Positions 12,024-23,289 of a stretch of DNA of 64,000 nt are shown piece after piece. Source of the DNA: Holothuria scabra. Lineage: Eukaryota > Echinodermata > Holothuroidea > Aspidochirotida > Holothuriidae. A program made the translations under genes and the position numbers. The stretch covers positions 31,561,884 through 31,625,883 of the forward strand of contig CM074200.1 of the NCBI GenBank assembly GCA_037179385.1. The letters are read 5' to 3'. The notes below the pieces were generated by a model that made no database searches, was not told the origin of the DNA, and saw only the letters and a program-made list of their open reading frames with translations. The first letter of the stretch is position 1, and every line of letters begins with the position of its first letter.

Positions 12024-13520
12024 CTGCCAGTACAACTTTGAGGACATTTAGTAGTCTCAAAACCTGTAGAAGTGACATGTGATTGTGACGCTACTGAACT
12101 ATTCTCACTACAAAGTAGACTATACCAAAAAAGGGTGAATTAACACAATTTATAGTAACAGAAGTCCCCCACACAATACTGGACAACAATCATACTGGCT
12201 CTGTCCTCGGACTACTTCAAGGAAGTGTAACTGACTTGTCACAGGATCCACAACTCAAAATTAAATATGACAGGATGGGTCTGTATTTAAGGTGTTGCAC
12301 AAAAGGTGACCCAAATGATCTCAAATCTACCTTAACCTGAAAACTACAAAGGACACACATACCGATAGTCATTATAAACTACATGAATTAAGCTAGTACT
12401 TACTGTACAGCAGGTTTGTATACTTATTGTATTCAAGCACATAGTTTCTACAGATGGTCTCACTGGTATTTTTCTCCAATTGACCACTACAACACACATG
12501 GCTAAAGGTCCACAATGACCCTTGGTCATCTCTAAATGGAATCACTGACTAGTACTAATCCATTCAAATGGGTTGTGAAGAGGTGAGATTTACAAGTCAT
12601 TTATTGACCAGGTTTCCTTTTGAACTCAAAAGGACGTCCAAATTCCAAACATACCCAGAGACACAATAGTGAAACATTCCACACAAGGGGTCTAACTAAT
12701 GACTAGAAAAAAAGTTTCACAGCTAGCTTGCTCATCAAGAATTACTGTACTTCTTTCAGAGTAACATTGTACACAAATTGGCTAAGTGAGAAAAGAAAAA
12801 AAAGGAGAGATTCCAAAGTCCTGAAGAACGGTTCTCTCACCATGTACTGCAACTGTAATTACTTTGACCTTTTAAACAACTATGTACACAGATTTGGGGC
12901 TTGAGGTTCCTAATTATTTTATAAGCTGGTTTTGGACCAATTATCTCATTCATCTACACAATATGTCATGATGTAGAAGCCACTGAGTCAGTGCAATACA
13001 AAAGAAGTTAATGGTGAAACCTTTCAGATAATTCCAAGAATTATTACCCAATTTTTTTCTTTTATTTTCTTATTTTTGGGGGGATTAACATTGCATTGAC
13101 CATTATTTTCAATGTATTCTTTCTTTTGTTAGAAGGGAAAAAGCAACTTAGGCTGGCTTTGGCAAACACTTTTTAAGCCACTTCCACAAATTGTCAGTCT
13201 ATTTGCAAAACATTAGGGATGTTTGATGGAAAATATAATAGAGTGGGTAATCACACAACCCTGAGGCCAATTCTTTGGTTTTTTCACTTTTCTTTAATTT
13301 TGATGGCTCTTTTGGCCTTTTGGAGTTGTGACTGAATTGTCAGTAACCAATATGGTATTCAAAACTTTAGGCATGTATATCTGCTGCAAGTACACTGTAC
13401 ATGTAGGCTAATTAATAATCTACAGCATCCATTGCACGAATATCTCTCAACTCTTTGGACATTGTGTAACAATAGTTCTGTAGATTAATTGTAAAATTTA
13501 GCAGTACTAGTAACTTTCTG
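12024..13520. other. Unassigned sequence
   Basis: No repeat family, RNA or protein similarity was recognised. Short ORFs are not supported as genes. Confidence 0.4.
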
Positions 13521-13524
13521 GCTT

Positions 13525-13732
13525 CCCTCAAAACTTTCTTTTTATTGCTCTTCAAAGTATCTTTCAAAATATTTTAGGACTCCAATATTGCATACTAAAT
13601 CACACCAGGCAGTAAATACCAGTAAATTTCACATTGAATGAGAAAAATTGTCATATGACTCTCAAGAGCCAATCATGAAACAGAACAGTCTACTACACAA
13701 TTTCAAGTTGGGGAGACTCTCTTGCCCTTTAA
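13525..13732. mobile_element. Family B TTAA MITE, left end missing
   Basis: The copy begins inside the family at CTTTCTTTTTATTGCTCTTC. It runs through TTTTAGGACTCCAATATTGC and CCAATCATGAAACAGAACAG to the intact end CTCTTGCCCTTTAA. A family C copy abuts its TTAA directly. Confidence 0.75.
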
Positions 13733-14100
13733 GGGACCATGTTGAATTGATATCAATAACTTAATAAGGGGGTTGATGGAGACCTTCACATGACAAAGCT
13801 TCATTATTCTAGCATAATTTGTCTAGTTTAACATACAACAGCTATGCAAAAAGTTTAAAAATTTGGAATATGCTTGTATCCTGATTTGTTCAATTTTTAT
13901 GCAAAAAAGTCTGCATGGTAACCATGGTTACAAATGTTTACAATTGAATAGAATCATTGATGCTCAATTGTGATAATTGATTAGTTTATCTAGGATATGA
14001 GGATTCTCTAAGTTTGACCATTTTGTAATTGTCATATGAAGAAAAATTTAAAGATTTGGATGAATTTCATACCCAAACCAATGTACTTTGCCCACTTTAG
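13729..14100. mobile_element. Degraded family C TTAA MITE
   Basis: Starting at the TTAA shared with the family B copy, it shows CATGTTGAATTGATATCAAT, GAGGATTCTCTAAGTTTGAC and GTAATTGTCATATGAAGAAA in family C order. It is strongly diverged from the consensus, and its right end (ACTTTGCCCACTTTAG) is eroded. Confidence 0.6.
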
Positions 14101-14104
14101 TTGT

Positions 14105-14222
14105 CTGCAATATTTTATAAATATGATGAAAGATACTTAAAAGAAAAAAGTTTAATTGGCTAGATTTAGCTCTTGTTCAAAATATGTGAAGTTTAGGGAA
14201 TTGTTTAAATGCCCTTTAAGTA
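14105..14222. mobile_element. Family B fragment, inverted
   Basis: Reading the complement, family B words appear in order: TTAAAGGGCATTTAAAC, ATTTTGAACAAGAGC and AAGTATCTTTCATC. Only the first half of the element is present. Confidence 0.5.
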
Positions 14223-14474
14223 CAGCGGTATATGATATGGTACTGTATTAAGTGTCAGATTTTTTGTACAATTTCTAGACTGTATGGACATGGTTAATGT
14301 GGTCTGGGAAGGGGATGCTGGTAGAGGGTATCTATCACAAAACCAAACCTATAGCCGAGGGCAAAGGTGGGCAAACACCATTGCCTAAATGCATTTTGTG
14401 ACCCCCACCCCATTCTCACCCCCACCCAAATAGTCCTTTAAAGTTTTTAAACTGTGATTAATCTTGTATGGGCT

Positions 14475-14690
14475 CTGTAAAAGGTAAGAGCAGTCACCCT
14501 GACTGAAGTAGTGTAGTAGACTGTCCTTTTTTATGACTGGCTTTTGAGAGTCATGTGACAAGTTTTCCTCCTCAAATGTGAAATTTTCTTGCATATATGC
14601 AATATTGAAGTCCTAAAATATTATAAAACATTCTTTCAAGAGAAGAAGAAAATTGTAATATTTAGCTGTTGCTTCAAAATATTTTTATTA
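14475..14690. mobile_element. Family B MITE, inverted, one end lost
   Basis: It starts TAAAAGGTAAGAGCAGTCAC and contains GAGAGTCATGTGACAAG, TGAAGTCCTAAAATATTATA and TTTAGCTGTTGCTTCAAAAT, the complement of the usual order. The far end dissolves into a T-then-G tract at 14691-14720. Confidence 0.7.
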
Positions 14691-14699
14691 TTATTTTTT

Positions 14700-15545
14700 T
14701 TTTTTGGGGGGGGGGGGGAGGACTTTTCTTGACCTTTAACCATGCAACCCCCAATGATGGTTAACAGTACACAAAGCCTGATGATAATTATCCAACCATG
14801 CATACAATTACAAGTAGCCTATGACTTAATAGTAAACAGTAATACACACCATGTGGTTTCAAATGAAGCAGGCCCCTACTCTGATTTTTCATGCACAAAA
14901 AAAAAAACCCTTTATTTATAATCCGACACATATTTATACTGCATGAATACATCTCAAAAATGTGGACACTGTAATGTTACATATAATTCCTATCCCACAT
15001 GAAGTATTGTCACTCACATTTGGTTTTTTATATACACAGAGTACCAGAGAAAATTGATGGGAGAGAGGGTGCATGTAATTAACTACCGTAAGCCCTTATA
15101 AATCACTATAATGTAGCTTATAGCCAGGCAGTGCATAAAGTCCCCTTTTTATTAGAAACACTCTCCATCATGTTGCTATTTAGGGACTCAAGAAACAAAC
15201 AGATCATATAATAAGAATGGTTCTGGGGTCTTGTTTAAACATCTTCAATGAATTAGGAAATGCTAGGTGACAAATAGTCTGGGATAAAGGTTCATACTAA
15301 AGCCATGTACACCAAACCAACAGATGGTAGCAAGAAGATCATGTGACCATACACTAGTTATTAGCTGATTGGAGTTTTAGATGACCAAAAGAAATGATTT
15401 ACTGCTACAATTCATGAGGTACAATCCATGGGGATCAGATTTCACTTGCAAAAAGACTGCCAAAATTTTGCATCTTGTGCAGTGCCCTGTTGTATGGAAC
15501 TTGACTAATCATGCGAATTAAAAGAATTTTTGTGTGAGAGTACCC
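14700..15545. other. Unassigned sequence
   Basis: It opens with a T tract and a run of about 14 G. Otherwise no repeat family or gene was recognised. Confidence 0.4.
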
Positions 15546-16214
15546 TTAAAGAGGCTCATTGAGTTGATATCGATACTTTAAAGGCCCATTTCTCTCACCC
15601 CAAACGGTACCAGTTCTCCTAACCTTCTTACTGAAGCCCCTCCCACAATTGTCTGAAATGCATCCTCATCCAGACACAATCTCAGTTTATTGCTTCAGGG
15701 TAAGTATAGAAATACTCAATTTATACTATAAAAGCACTCTCAGTACCATTTATGCTGTGTAATATAAGCTTTGGCACTCTGCATTGTTTGAATTAGCTGT
15801 CAATCAAAGAGCTGAGCCAATTGAGAATTTTGGTACCCGGGTTCCAAAATTGTAGTTTGGGGTGAGAGGTTTGGCCCTTTAATGAGAGTGATTAAGGGTC
15901 ACTACCACATGACAATGCTAACAGTTAACATAATACGACAATTTTCATATCCAATAGTTACAGAAAAAGTTAAAAGTTTGAGTTTTGTTGTATCCGGACT
16001 TGTAACGGTTTTGTGCATAAATTGAAAAAGTGCCTGGTCACGAATTTTTGAAAACAGGATTGAACCGTTAATTACTCACTCATAAAACAGTTATTTGCAT
16101 GTAGGATATGGGGATTGTCAAAGTTTGACCATTTGTCATTGTTATGTGAAGAAAACTTAACAGGTTTGGAAAAATTTGTTGGATTTCACGAACCAACTCA
16201 ATGGGCCGCTTTAA
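15546..16214. mobile_element. Family C TTAA MITE split by a family A MITE
   Basis: The left end TTAAAGAGGCTCATTGAGTT is followed by GATATCGATACT and then a complete family A element. The family C body resumes at TGAGAGTG and runs on to GGGCCGCTTTAA. Without the insertion it is about 365 bp, matching the uninterrupted copy at 17163-17533. In that copy the corresponding site reads GATAACTTAATGAGAGT with a single TTAA. A short further family C end (CATTGATATTAACTCAATGA) follows at 16215-16262. Confidence 0.85.
15578..15882. mobile_element. Family A TTAA MITE nested in family C
   Basis: TTAA at 15578-15581 and 15879-15882 borders an element starting AGGCCCATTTCTCTCACCCC and ending GGGGTGAGAGGTTTGGCCCT. 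It is non-coding. Internal landmarks are AAGCCCCTCCCACAATTGTC, CAGTTTATTGC, GTGTAATATAAGCTTTGG and GAGCCAATTGAGAATTTTGG. The single TTAA at the equivalent empty site shows target duplication. Confidence 0.9.
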
Positions 16215-16861
16215 ACACTTTCATTAGGTCATTGATATTAACTCAATGAACCTCATTAAAGCTTGAGAAATATTTGTCTGCTGTACACGGCAGGTTTTGA
16301 GCCCCACAGTGTATCTACACGATCATGCATTTGACCCCTGGCATGAACATTGATCAAATGGAATACAAATGTTTAAATCTTTTACAAGAAAATTATTGAT
16401 AAAAAATGCAGCTATAAATCTGAACACCTCATACAATACATCTTAGAAGTTGTTTGATGAAAAAGATCGTCCAAACAAAATTATTATCAAAAGCTTATGT
16501 TGCCCATAATGGCATTGAACGAATCGTGTGAGGCTGTAAAAATCAGAGCTTAAAGGTCTAGATTGACTTTTTGGTCTTTTCCTCTTGATGCGAAATCCTC
16601 TCATACTTGAGTTTTACCCATTCTGCCCCAGAAATATCCTTTCCTTTTCCCTTTACTTATCCCAAAGTAATTGATTCTGATGTTTTAAGGGCATACAAAA
16701 CAAAAAAAAGTCCACAAAAATTTGTTTTGTAAACAACAGCTTCATCTCACAACCTTCAACTTCCTCAGTTATTTCTCTTCTAACTATTGTATGTCATGAT
16801 GAAATGGTCCTTCTTACTTTTTGTTACATCTTTCTTCACTGCCTGATTACTTCTTATCACT

Positions 16862-17166
16862 TTAAAGGCTCAGTTCTCTCACCCCAAACAGAACCAATTC
16901 TCCTAACCTTCTTACTTAAGCCCCTCCCACAATTGTCTGAAATTCATCCGCATCAAGATACAATCTCAGTTTATTGCCTCAAGGTAAGTATACAAAAACT
17001 CAATTTATATAATCAAAACACCCTCAGTACCATTCATGTTGTGTAATATAAGCTTTGGTATTCTGCATTGTTTGAATTAGCTGTCAATCAAAGTGCTGAG
17101 CCAATTGAGAATTTCGGTACCCCCATACCAAAACTGTAGTTTGGGGTGAGAGGTTTGGCCCTTTAA
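16862..17166. mobile_element. Family A TTAA MITE, full length
   Basis: It is bordered by TTAA on both sides and starts AGGCTCAGTTCTCTCACCCC. It ends GGGGTGAGAGGTTTGGCCCT. It is one of the best preserved copies and serves here as the reference for the family. Its right-hand TTAA is also the left TTAA of the next element. Confidence 0.9.
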
Positions 17167-17533
17167 AGAGGCTCATTGAGTTGGTTCATGAAATTCAACA
17201 AATTTTTCCAAACCTGTCAAGTTTCATTCACATACCTATGACAAATCAATGGTCAATCTTAGACAATCTCCATACCCAACAAACAAATAACTGTTTTATG
17301 ATTGAGTAATCAACGATTCAAGTTGGTTTTCAAAAATTAGTGACCAGACACTTTTTCAAATTATGTACAAAACCGTTACAAGTCAGGACACTAGAAAATT
17401 CAAAATTTTAATTTTCCTGTGACTTTTGAACTTGAAACTTGACTTGTTATGCTAACTGTAAGCATTGTTATGTGGTAGTGACCCTTTGAGACTCTCATTA
17501 AGTTATCGATATCAACTCAATGAGCCGCTTTAA
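17163..17533. mobile_element. Family C TTAA MITE, full length
   Basis: The left end TTAAAGAGGCTCATTGAGTT is mirrored by AACTCAATGAGCCGCTTTAA at the right. The body of about 370 bp is non-coding. It carries the uninterrupted version of the site into which family A inserted at 15.58 kb. Confidence 0.88.
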
Positions 17534-17739
17534 AGAAGAAATGAAGCTCACTACATGCACACTTGATATATAGTCATATTTCACATCTAATTACTTGATT
17601 GACAGTAGCAAATATATTAAAATACACAAAAAACTGTGTATCGTTTGGGACTAGCTAACAGGCCAGTCAGGCATGTGTTATTTGCTTTTCACGCCGTGCG
17701 AACACAACAAAAGCATACTGTAGCTCATTTGAGGGCATA

Positions 17740-17838
17740 GATCATGTAACAAACTCAGATACCAGTTACACCCCACACGGCCTTTGATTTACTGTGGTGT
17801 CTATGTTGCATTTTCAAGAAGCAACATCACGGCATGTC
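17740..17838. repeat. Dispersed repeat D, copy 2
   Basis: Starting near ATCATGTAACAAACTCAGAT and running to AAGAAGCAACATCACGGCAT, it matches 2972-3070 in the same orientation. Confidence 0.6.
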
Positions 17839-17879
17839 TTTCATATTTCAGGACTTATTTCAGGACTTATTAAAGGTAA

Positions 17880-18077
17880 CCAAGATGAAAAAGGGCCTGG
17901 TCACAAATTTTTGAAAACTGACTTGAATCACTAAGTACTCACTCAAAACAAAGTTTGTGTGTAGGATATGGGGATTGTCAAAGGTTGGCCATTTGTCATC
18001 GGTATGTAAAGAAAATTTAACAGTCTTAGAAAATTATATTGAATTTAATGAACCAGCTCAATGAGCTCCCTTTAAAG
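17880..18077. mobile_element. Family C MITE fragment
   Basis: The words GGGCCTGGTCACAAATTTTT, GGATATGGGGATTGTCAAAG and CAGCTCAATGAGCTCCCTTT match the right half of the family C copy at 15546-16214. The left half is absent. Confidence 0.75.
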
Positions 18078-18079
18078 TC

Positions 18080-20832
18080 TTCATATTCTACTGTTTGAAA
18101 GTGTCTCTTCAGCTGATTAAAAATTAAAGCATTGCAAAAGGGTTACTACTCCACTTAAAGGCAATTTGCATTGAATGTCACTTAAATCATGTCATGACAT
18201 GGCAATCTACCAGACTTCAAAAATGATGCTTAAAATATAGCACATGTGAGATGTGTGAAGTATTTTATTGAAGAATACAGTTCCACTGGCCTAGTGTTAA
18301 AAATATTCTATTATTTTCTTTTAAAAGAAGCATACTAAACAAATACTAACCAAAGATCAGTTAATGCCATTCCTTTAACTTAAACCCAGTTTTCTTATGA
18401 GCTTAGCAAATACTGTGCATTGGGATCATGCATAGTTACTTTACTTAGCTGGGCTACTGCATTTACTATGCATGACTGTGGAGAAGTTTGAAAGGATCAC
18501 AATTTATGCAAATTAAAATTGCTCTTAATTCATTCAAATCACTACTTACAGGTGATACATTTACACTACAAATAAACACTGACGCCAACAATACCAGTCA
18601 TAGTCTCATATGTTGTTTGTTTAATAAGTTGCCATCCCTAGCACTGAGCCAAATTAATGGTCCAATTACACAGCACCTTCCCACAATTTATTGTGTCCTG
18701 TATGAAATACTGGAATTAAAACTTACAAAAATTCACATTACCACTGCTTTTCAGCCCAAAATTTTACTCTCAGAATTTATGAAAATAATATTGAACCATC
18801 TTTTGGTAGACTTGTTATGCCTCCCAAGCATGTTACTTTGCAATGGCATTTCAAATGTGGTTTATAAACCACACTTGACTGAAATACTTTTATATACAGG
18901 TCTAGGAATGTGCTTAAACTTAAAATTCCATTATTGCTACTCAATCAACCAGTATTGTACATACATGTTCTCTAGGAAAGAAATATGAAAACAAAAGCTT
19001 ACCTGTAAAGTTTGTTGAAAACTTGTAGAACCCTAGTGCTCAAGAGAAAGATTGCTGTCCTGGCCTGTTGTCACAGCATCAAAAGAACTGGCAAGTTGAT
19101 TATCACATGTAAAAGTGTTAAAGCATTAACAAGCTCACTGCTAGTATATTTGCATTGGCAGATCTGTAGATAGAACTTAAAGTGAATCACACCTATTTCC
19201 AAAAGAAATCTAAGGCAATGAGATTTGGGGAAATACTTCACACCTGAGAGAAGTGATCAAAAATACTGATAAAAGAGCCAGTAAAGGCCCCCACTGGTGA
19301 ACTCTTATGACCTATGGAAGATGGTAACAGATCAATTGTTCTGGCTTGCAGGTTTGTTCACCCATCCATATCTGCCAGCCTGAAAGAGCCAATCTGGTAC
19401 AGCTACAGTAAGGTCCAATCAATCCACCCCTCTTTATCAAAACTTTGTTCAGCCATGAAACGCACCATGAGCACTAGTTTGGCACCTCTGGCAAAACTGT
19501 TACTTACACAGGCAGCCAAGTATTATAAAGAGGTGCATTGTTATGACAAGGGAAGTGGATTATTGATCTGTGTGAGGTCTGGAGGGATTAGAGTAACTGG
19601 GATAAAGAAATGCCAACATTCCCATCTATGCATATTGCCAAAGTATTCTTCAGATTTTAGCTTTGAGTAAGTTAGAGACTGGCTGAATCCAAGCTTCTTT
19701 CTTTATCCTGTGAGACCAACAAGAGGAAACTAAATCAATACTACCATAGATAGGAGCATAAATCTGGGTGTTGCTATGGCAATCAGTGAACATTTAAATT
19801 TACCTCAGGACTAGAACATCAAGGAAATTGGTATTCTGGGTCTATATTTAGTCCTGTAAGGTGCTAGCAGCTTCAAGTCATATTAGCTAAAAGATAAAAA
19901 GTAATTACAGCAATAGATTTCTTGGAACTTAAGTTTATGCATCACATAGGCAACCCATGGAACAATTCAATATTTTACTGCAAGGCTCTAAAGTCACATA
20001 CTAAGCTAATGCAGAGCCACAGAATAGTAAAATAAGGGGAGGAGGAGTACTAAGGGCAAATCAATGTTGTGGGGGGCAAAAATTTCTGGAAGCATCGTGC
20101 AACGGAACCCAAAGCACCGGCCATTATCGTGGGTGGGGTCCAGGGAGCAAATTACCCCCAGAAGAAGCTCCATGCAAAGACGGTTCCACATTCCCAATTG
20201 ATAATCATCCTCTGACATGTTTTGTGAACTGATGCCCGTATAGCAAATCAACAATAGCTGTTAATTAGTGTCTTTCTCCCTACAGAAATATATCTTGCAG
20301 TTGCTATAAATGTACTAGCACAGCACAGTGCACACTCGATCAGTGAACTGTGCACATACTCGTTTGTAACGACAATAGAATTTTCATGTATTCAGTGAAT
20401 ATAAAGACCATACCATACATAATAACTCTAAGTGCTGTGGGCTTCATTGACTTTTGCATGCAGACTATTGTGCTCAGCGCAGTGTACTGTAGCTAGCTGG
20501 GGGAGTAAGACACCTGACTAGATGTGCATTTTAGCTCCGACTGTCGATCACAGGAAAATAGTTGGCATGTTGGCAACTTCCCATTGTGGATCTTCCTCTC
20601 ATATGAGAGTTTTGCAGATATATGGATGAAATATTATGTGTCTGGCTGGGAAAAGAATATCTTTTTTGTTGGTTTACTTAATTACCACTGACTGACGTAA
20701 CTTGGGAGGGGAGCAAGTGCGGGGGGGGGGACACTGTAGCACTGCCAATAACCAGGCTTGGGGCAACTGCATATCGATTATTGCCATTACTTCATATTTT
20801 ACAACTACAGTGATTACAATTACAGGTTAACA
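18080..20832. other. Unassigned sequence with a 166-codon ORF of unknown status
   Basis: No repeat family was recognised. A plus-strand ORF at 18488-18988 (166 codons, starts MKGSQFMQIK) and one at 19314-19670 (118 codons) are the longest non-repetitive frames. Neither has a domain, signal peptide or family I recognise. Both lie in AT-rich sequence, so I do not call them genes. Confidence 0.35.
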
Positions 20833-21570
20833 TGAGAGGGCCAATCCTCTCATCCACAAGTACAATATTTGTGGTGGTTTACAGAAATTCTCAATTGGCT
20901 CTGCTTTTTGATTACCACCAGCTAGTTCAAACAGTGCAAAGTACCATAGCTCATATTACACAGCCTGTATTGAGAGTGCTTTGATCACACATTGGGGTCT
21001 TGTCGAGTCAAGATGAGGATGAATCTTTAAACAGTTGTTGGAGAGGCTTCTTATGGCATCTTTGTTGTGCCTTAAGCTGTGTAAGGGGCTTAAGGCCCCT
21101 TTGATGATAACTGTTTGGGGTGAGAGGTTTGGCCCTTTAAGGTACCTTTGTTTTGCCTTAAGCTGTGTAAGGGCCTTAAGGCCCTTTTGATGATAACTGT
21201 TTGGGGTGAGAGGTTGGGCCCTTTAAGGTACCTTTGTTTTGCCTTAAGCTGTGTAAGGGGCTTAGGGCCCCTTTGATGATAACTGTTTGGGGTGAGAGGT
21301 TTGGCCCTTTAAGGTACCTTTGTTTTGCCTTAAGCTGTGTCAGGGCCTTAAGGCCCCTTTGATGATAACTGTTTTGGGTGAGAGGTTTGGCCCTTTAAGG
21401 TACCTTTGTTTTGCCTTAAGCTGTGTCAGGGCCTTAAGGCCCCTTTGATGATAACTGTTTTGGGTGAGAGGTTTGGCCCTTTAAGGTACCTTTGTTTTGC
21501 CTTAAGCTGTGTCAGGGCCTTAAGGCCCCTTTGATGATAACTGTTTGGGGTGAGAGGATCAGCCTTGAAA
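20833..21570. mobile_element. Family A MITE with expanded right end
   Basis: The left part (GAGGGCCAATCCTCTCATCC, then ACAGAAATTCTCAATTGGCT and GAGAGTGCTTTGATCACACA) is ordinary family A. The right part, instead of ending once, is repeated six times (21055-21570). Each repeat carries GTTTGGGGTGAGAGG or a close variant. Confidence 0.8.
21055..21570. repeat. 86-bp tandem array built from a MITE terminus
   Basis: Six head-to-tail units start at 21055, 21141, 21227, 21313, 21399 and 21485, giving a constant 86-bp period. Each unit has GGTACCTTTGTTTTGCCTTA, AGCTGTGT, an AAGGCCCCTTTGATGATAAC block, and then the family A end GGGGTGAGAGGTTTGGCCCT followed by TTAA. Units 2-6 differ at only a few positions. 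The first unit is slightly variant, and the last ends in AGGATCAGCC. Confidence 0.95.
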
Positions 21571-22184
21571 GTAATTGATTATGATTGCAATTACATTGGA
21601 ATGTAATCATGATTACATTTTATTTCAATGTAATGCAATGTAGTGGGGAAAATAACTTAAGTGTCCTGTGACTTAAAAGGGGCTGTGGGCACCAATCCAT
21701 TTAAAACCAGAAGTCTATAAAAATGAGGTGTAAAACCCTGCCTAGCTAACTACATTTTATTCCTTACATCTTCTTTTGCAAATCTCTAACAATATAGAGA
21801 ATGATGGAACTAGACAAAAAGACAACTCTGGAGGTATACTGAATGTTCTGCTTATTTGTGCAAATAGCCAAAGTGAAAGATTTATTACTCAAAAGTTTAA
21901 TTAATATTAAAAAAACACATACAACAATTCAACTTTATCGTAATTATCAATGAAATCATGATTGCAATTGCTTTGCCATTGTAATCAATTTAGTGTAGTG
22001 ACACCGAAACGGCATAGTCTGTCCTGTTTCTTGATAGGCCATTGAGAATAATGTGACAATATTTTTTCTTGCTATTAATTTATACTGAAAGGTATACAAG
22101 TGCTCAGTTTCCTCAACTTGGTAAGTGTTGTCGTCCGCCCTGTTTTATGATAGGCCCTTGAGAGTAATGCAACGATATTTTTCA
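21571..22184. other. Unassigned sequence with family B-like scraps
   Basis: Two diverged phrases, CTGTCCTGTTTCTTGATAGG near 22019 and CCCTGTTTTATGATAGGCCC near 22138, resemble the core of inverted family B MITEs. Neither is bounded well enough to annotate as an element. Confidence 0.35.
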
Positions 22185-22350
22185 TTTCATTTCATTACAT
22201 TTCATTTCATTTATTTGTTTCATCGAAACAACCAATAATAACAATATTTACATATATACAGTGTTGTAACAAATTACGTTTTGAAAGTTACGAAAGGAGG
22301 TACTCTAAAAAACCTTGGTAGGCTTATGGGCCAGAGCACTCCCTGTGAGA
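22185..22350 (-). mobile_element. LINE-like 3' end with TGAAA tail
   Basis: On the minus strand the sequence ends GTTTCGATGAAACAAATAAA, followed by TGAAA-type pentamers (TGAAATGAAATG). A short AT-rich region ending in a pentamer tail is typical of non-LTR retrotransposon 3' ends. No reverse-transcriptase residues are visible, so this is tentative. Confidence 0.4.
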
Positions 22351-22569
22351 AGAACAAAGAGGAAAATATGAACATTAATTTTTCTTTCTAAATTGAAAGG
22401 TTTACCTTGGTTTACTGCAAACTGACTCAAACTGACTCAAACTGACTGTCCTGAAATATCAGAATGAGTACTTTGAAACAAAATAAGAAGAAACCTGTGT
22501 ACTGTGACCCATGCTGTTGCCAGTTTCAATATAAGTTTGTTGGTTGGGACCGCTCTTGGATTTTTAAGG

Positions 22570-22815
22570 AAAAATGCAGTCACCCTAACCTGAAGAAGTA
22601 TATTTATCGCCATTTGCATGAATAACTCTTGACAACCATGTGGCATTTTGTTTTTTCTCCTACCGCAAATTGAAATCTACAAAGAGTAACTGCTTGTCAG
22701 GTTTACCTTGACTATGAATGCAATACCATGAAGTACTGAAATGCTGCGAAAGATACTTTATAGAAAAAAAGGAGAGAATTGGAAAACTAAGGTGTTGTTT
22801 CAAAGTAAATTTATG
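22570..22815. mobile_element. Diverged family B MITE, inverted
   Basis: GCAGTCACCCTAACCTGAAG, GTAACTGCTTGTCAGGTTTA, GAAAGATACTTTATAGAAAA and GTTGTTTCAAAGTAAATTTA follow the order of inverted family B copies. The termini are eroded. Confidence 0.6.
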
Positions 22816-23027
22816 GAATGTATGCAAATGCTTGCCTTGTAGGCAAGGTTTAGCAGTCCATTTTTCATGGTGACAAAAAATGTGGCAGATCTATACACAT
22901 GCCAAGAAAATAAAGTTGGTTACACCAAATTATGAAAGGAGAAAAAAGTAAGGGAATGCTTTCAAACTTTGATCATTTCAGGATATCAAATTGTTTTTTT
23001 TTTTTTTTTTCTAACAACTTGGTAAAA

Positions 23028-23287
23028 GTTCACAGAAGGGGGCGAGCAGTCACTCAAAACTTATTTTGAAGCAATAGCTAAATCTCAGTTTTCTTCTCAT
23101 TCCTCAGTGTACAACCTTCTTCAAAATATTTTAGGGCTTCAATACATATTAAAGGTAAACCAAGTAGAAACTCCTAGCAAATTTCACAAAATTGAGGAGA
23201 AAAAATATTTTCACATGATCCATAGGAGCCAATCATGAATCAGGACAGTTGTACTTTACTAACTTGACTACATTTTTCCTTTTAATA
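23028..23287. mobile_element. Family B TTAA MITE
   Basis: It starts near GGGGGCGAGCAGTCACTCAA and passes through TTATTTTGAAGCAATAGCTA, TTTTAGGGCTTCAATA and CCAATCATGAATCAGGACAG. It ends TTTTTCCTTTTAA. The left end is diverged. Confidence 0.75.
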
Positions 23288-23289
23288 CA

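Noticed and set aside
16975..17000. Splice donor GTAAGTAT within family A as part of a host exon
   Set aside because: The same word recurs in other family A copies in that orientation, so it is a feature of the MITE and not evidence for an exon here.
18488..18988. A 166-codon plus-strand gene
   Set aside because: It is AT-rich and has no domain, splice context or similarity I can recognise; it may be a chance ORF.
21055..21570. A CRISPR-like array
   Set aside because: The units are contiguous without unique spacers and derive from a MITE end in a eukaryotic genome.
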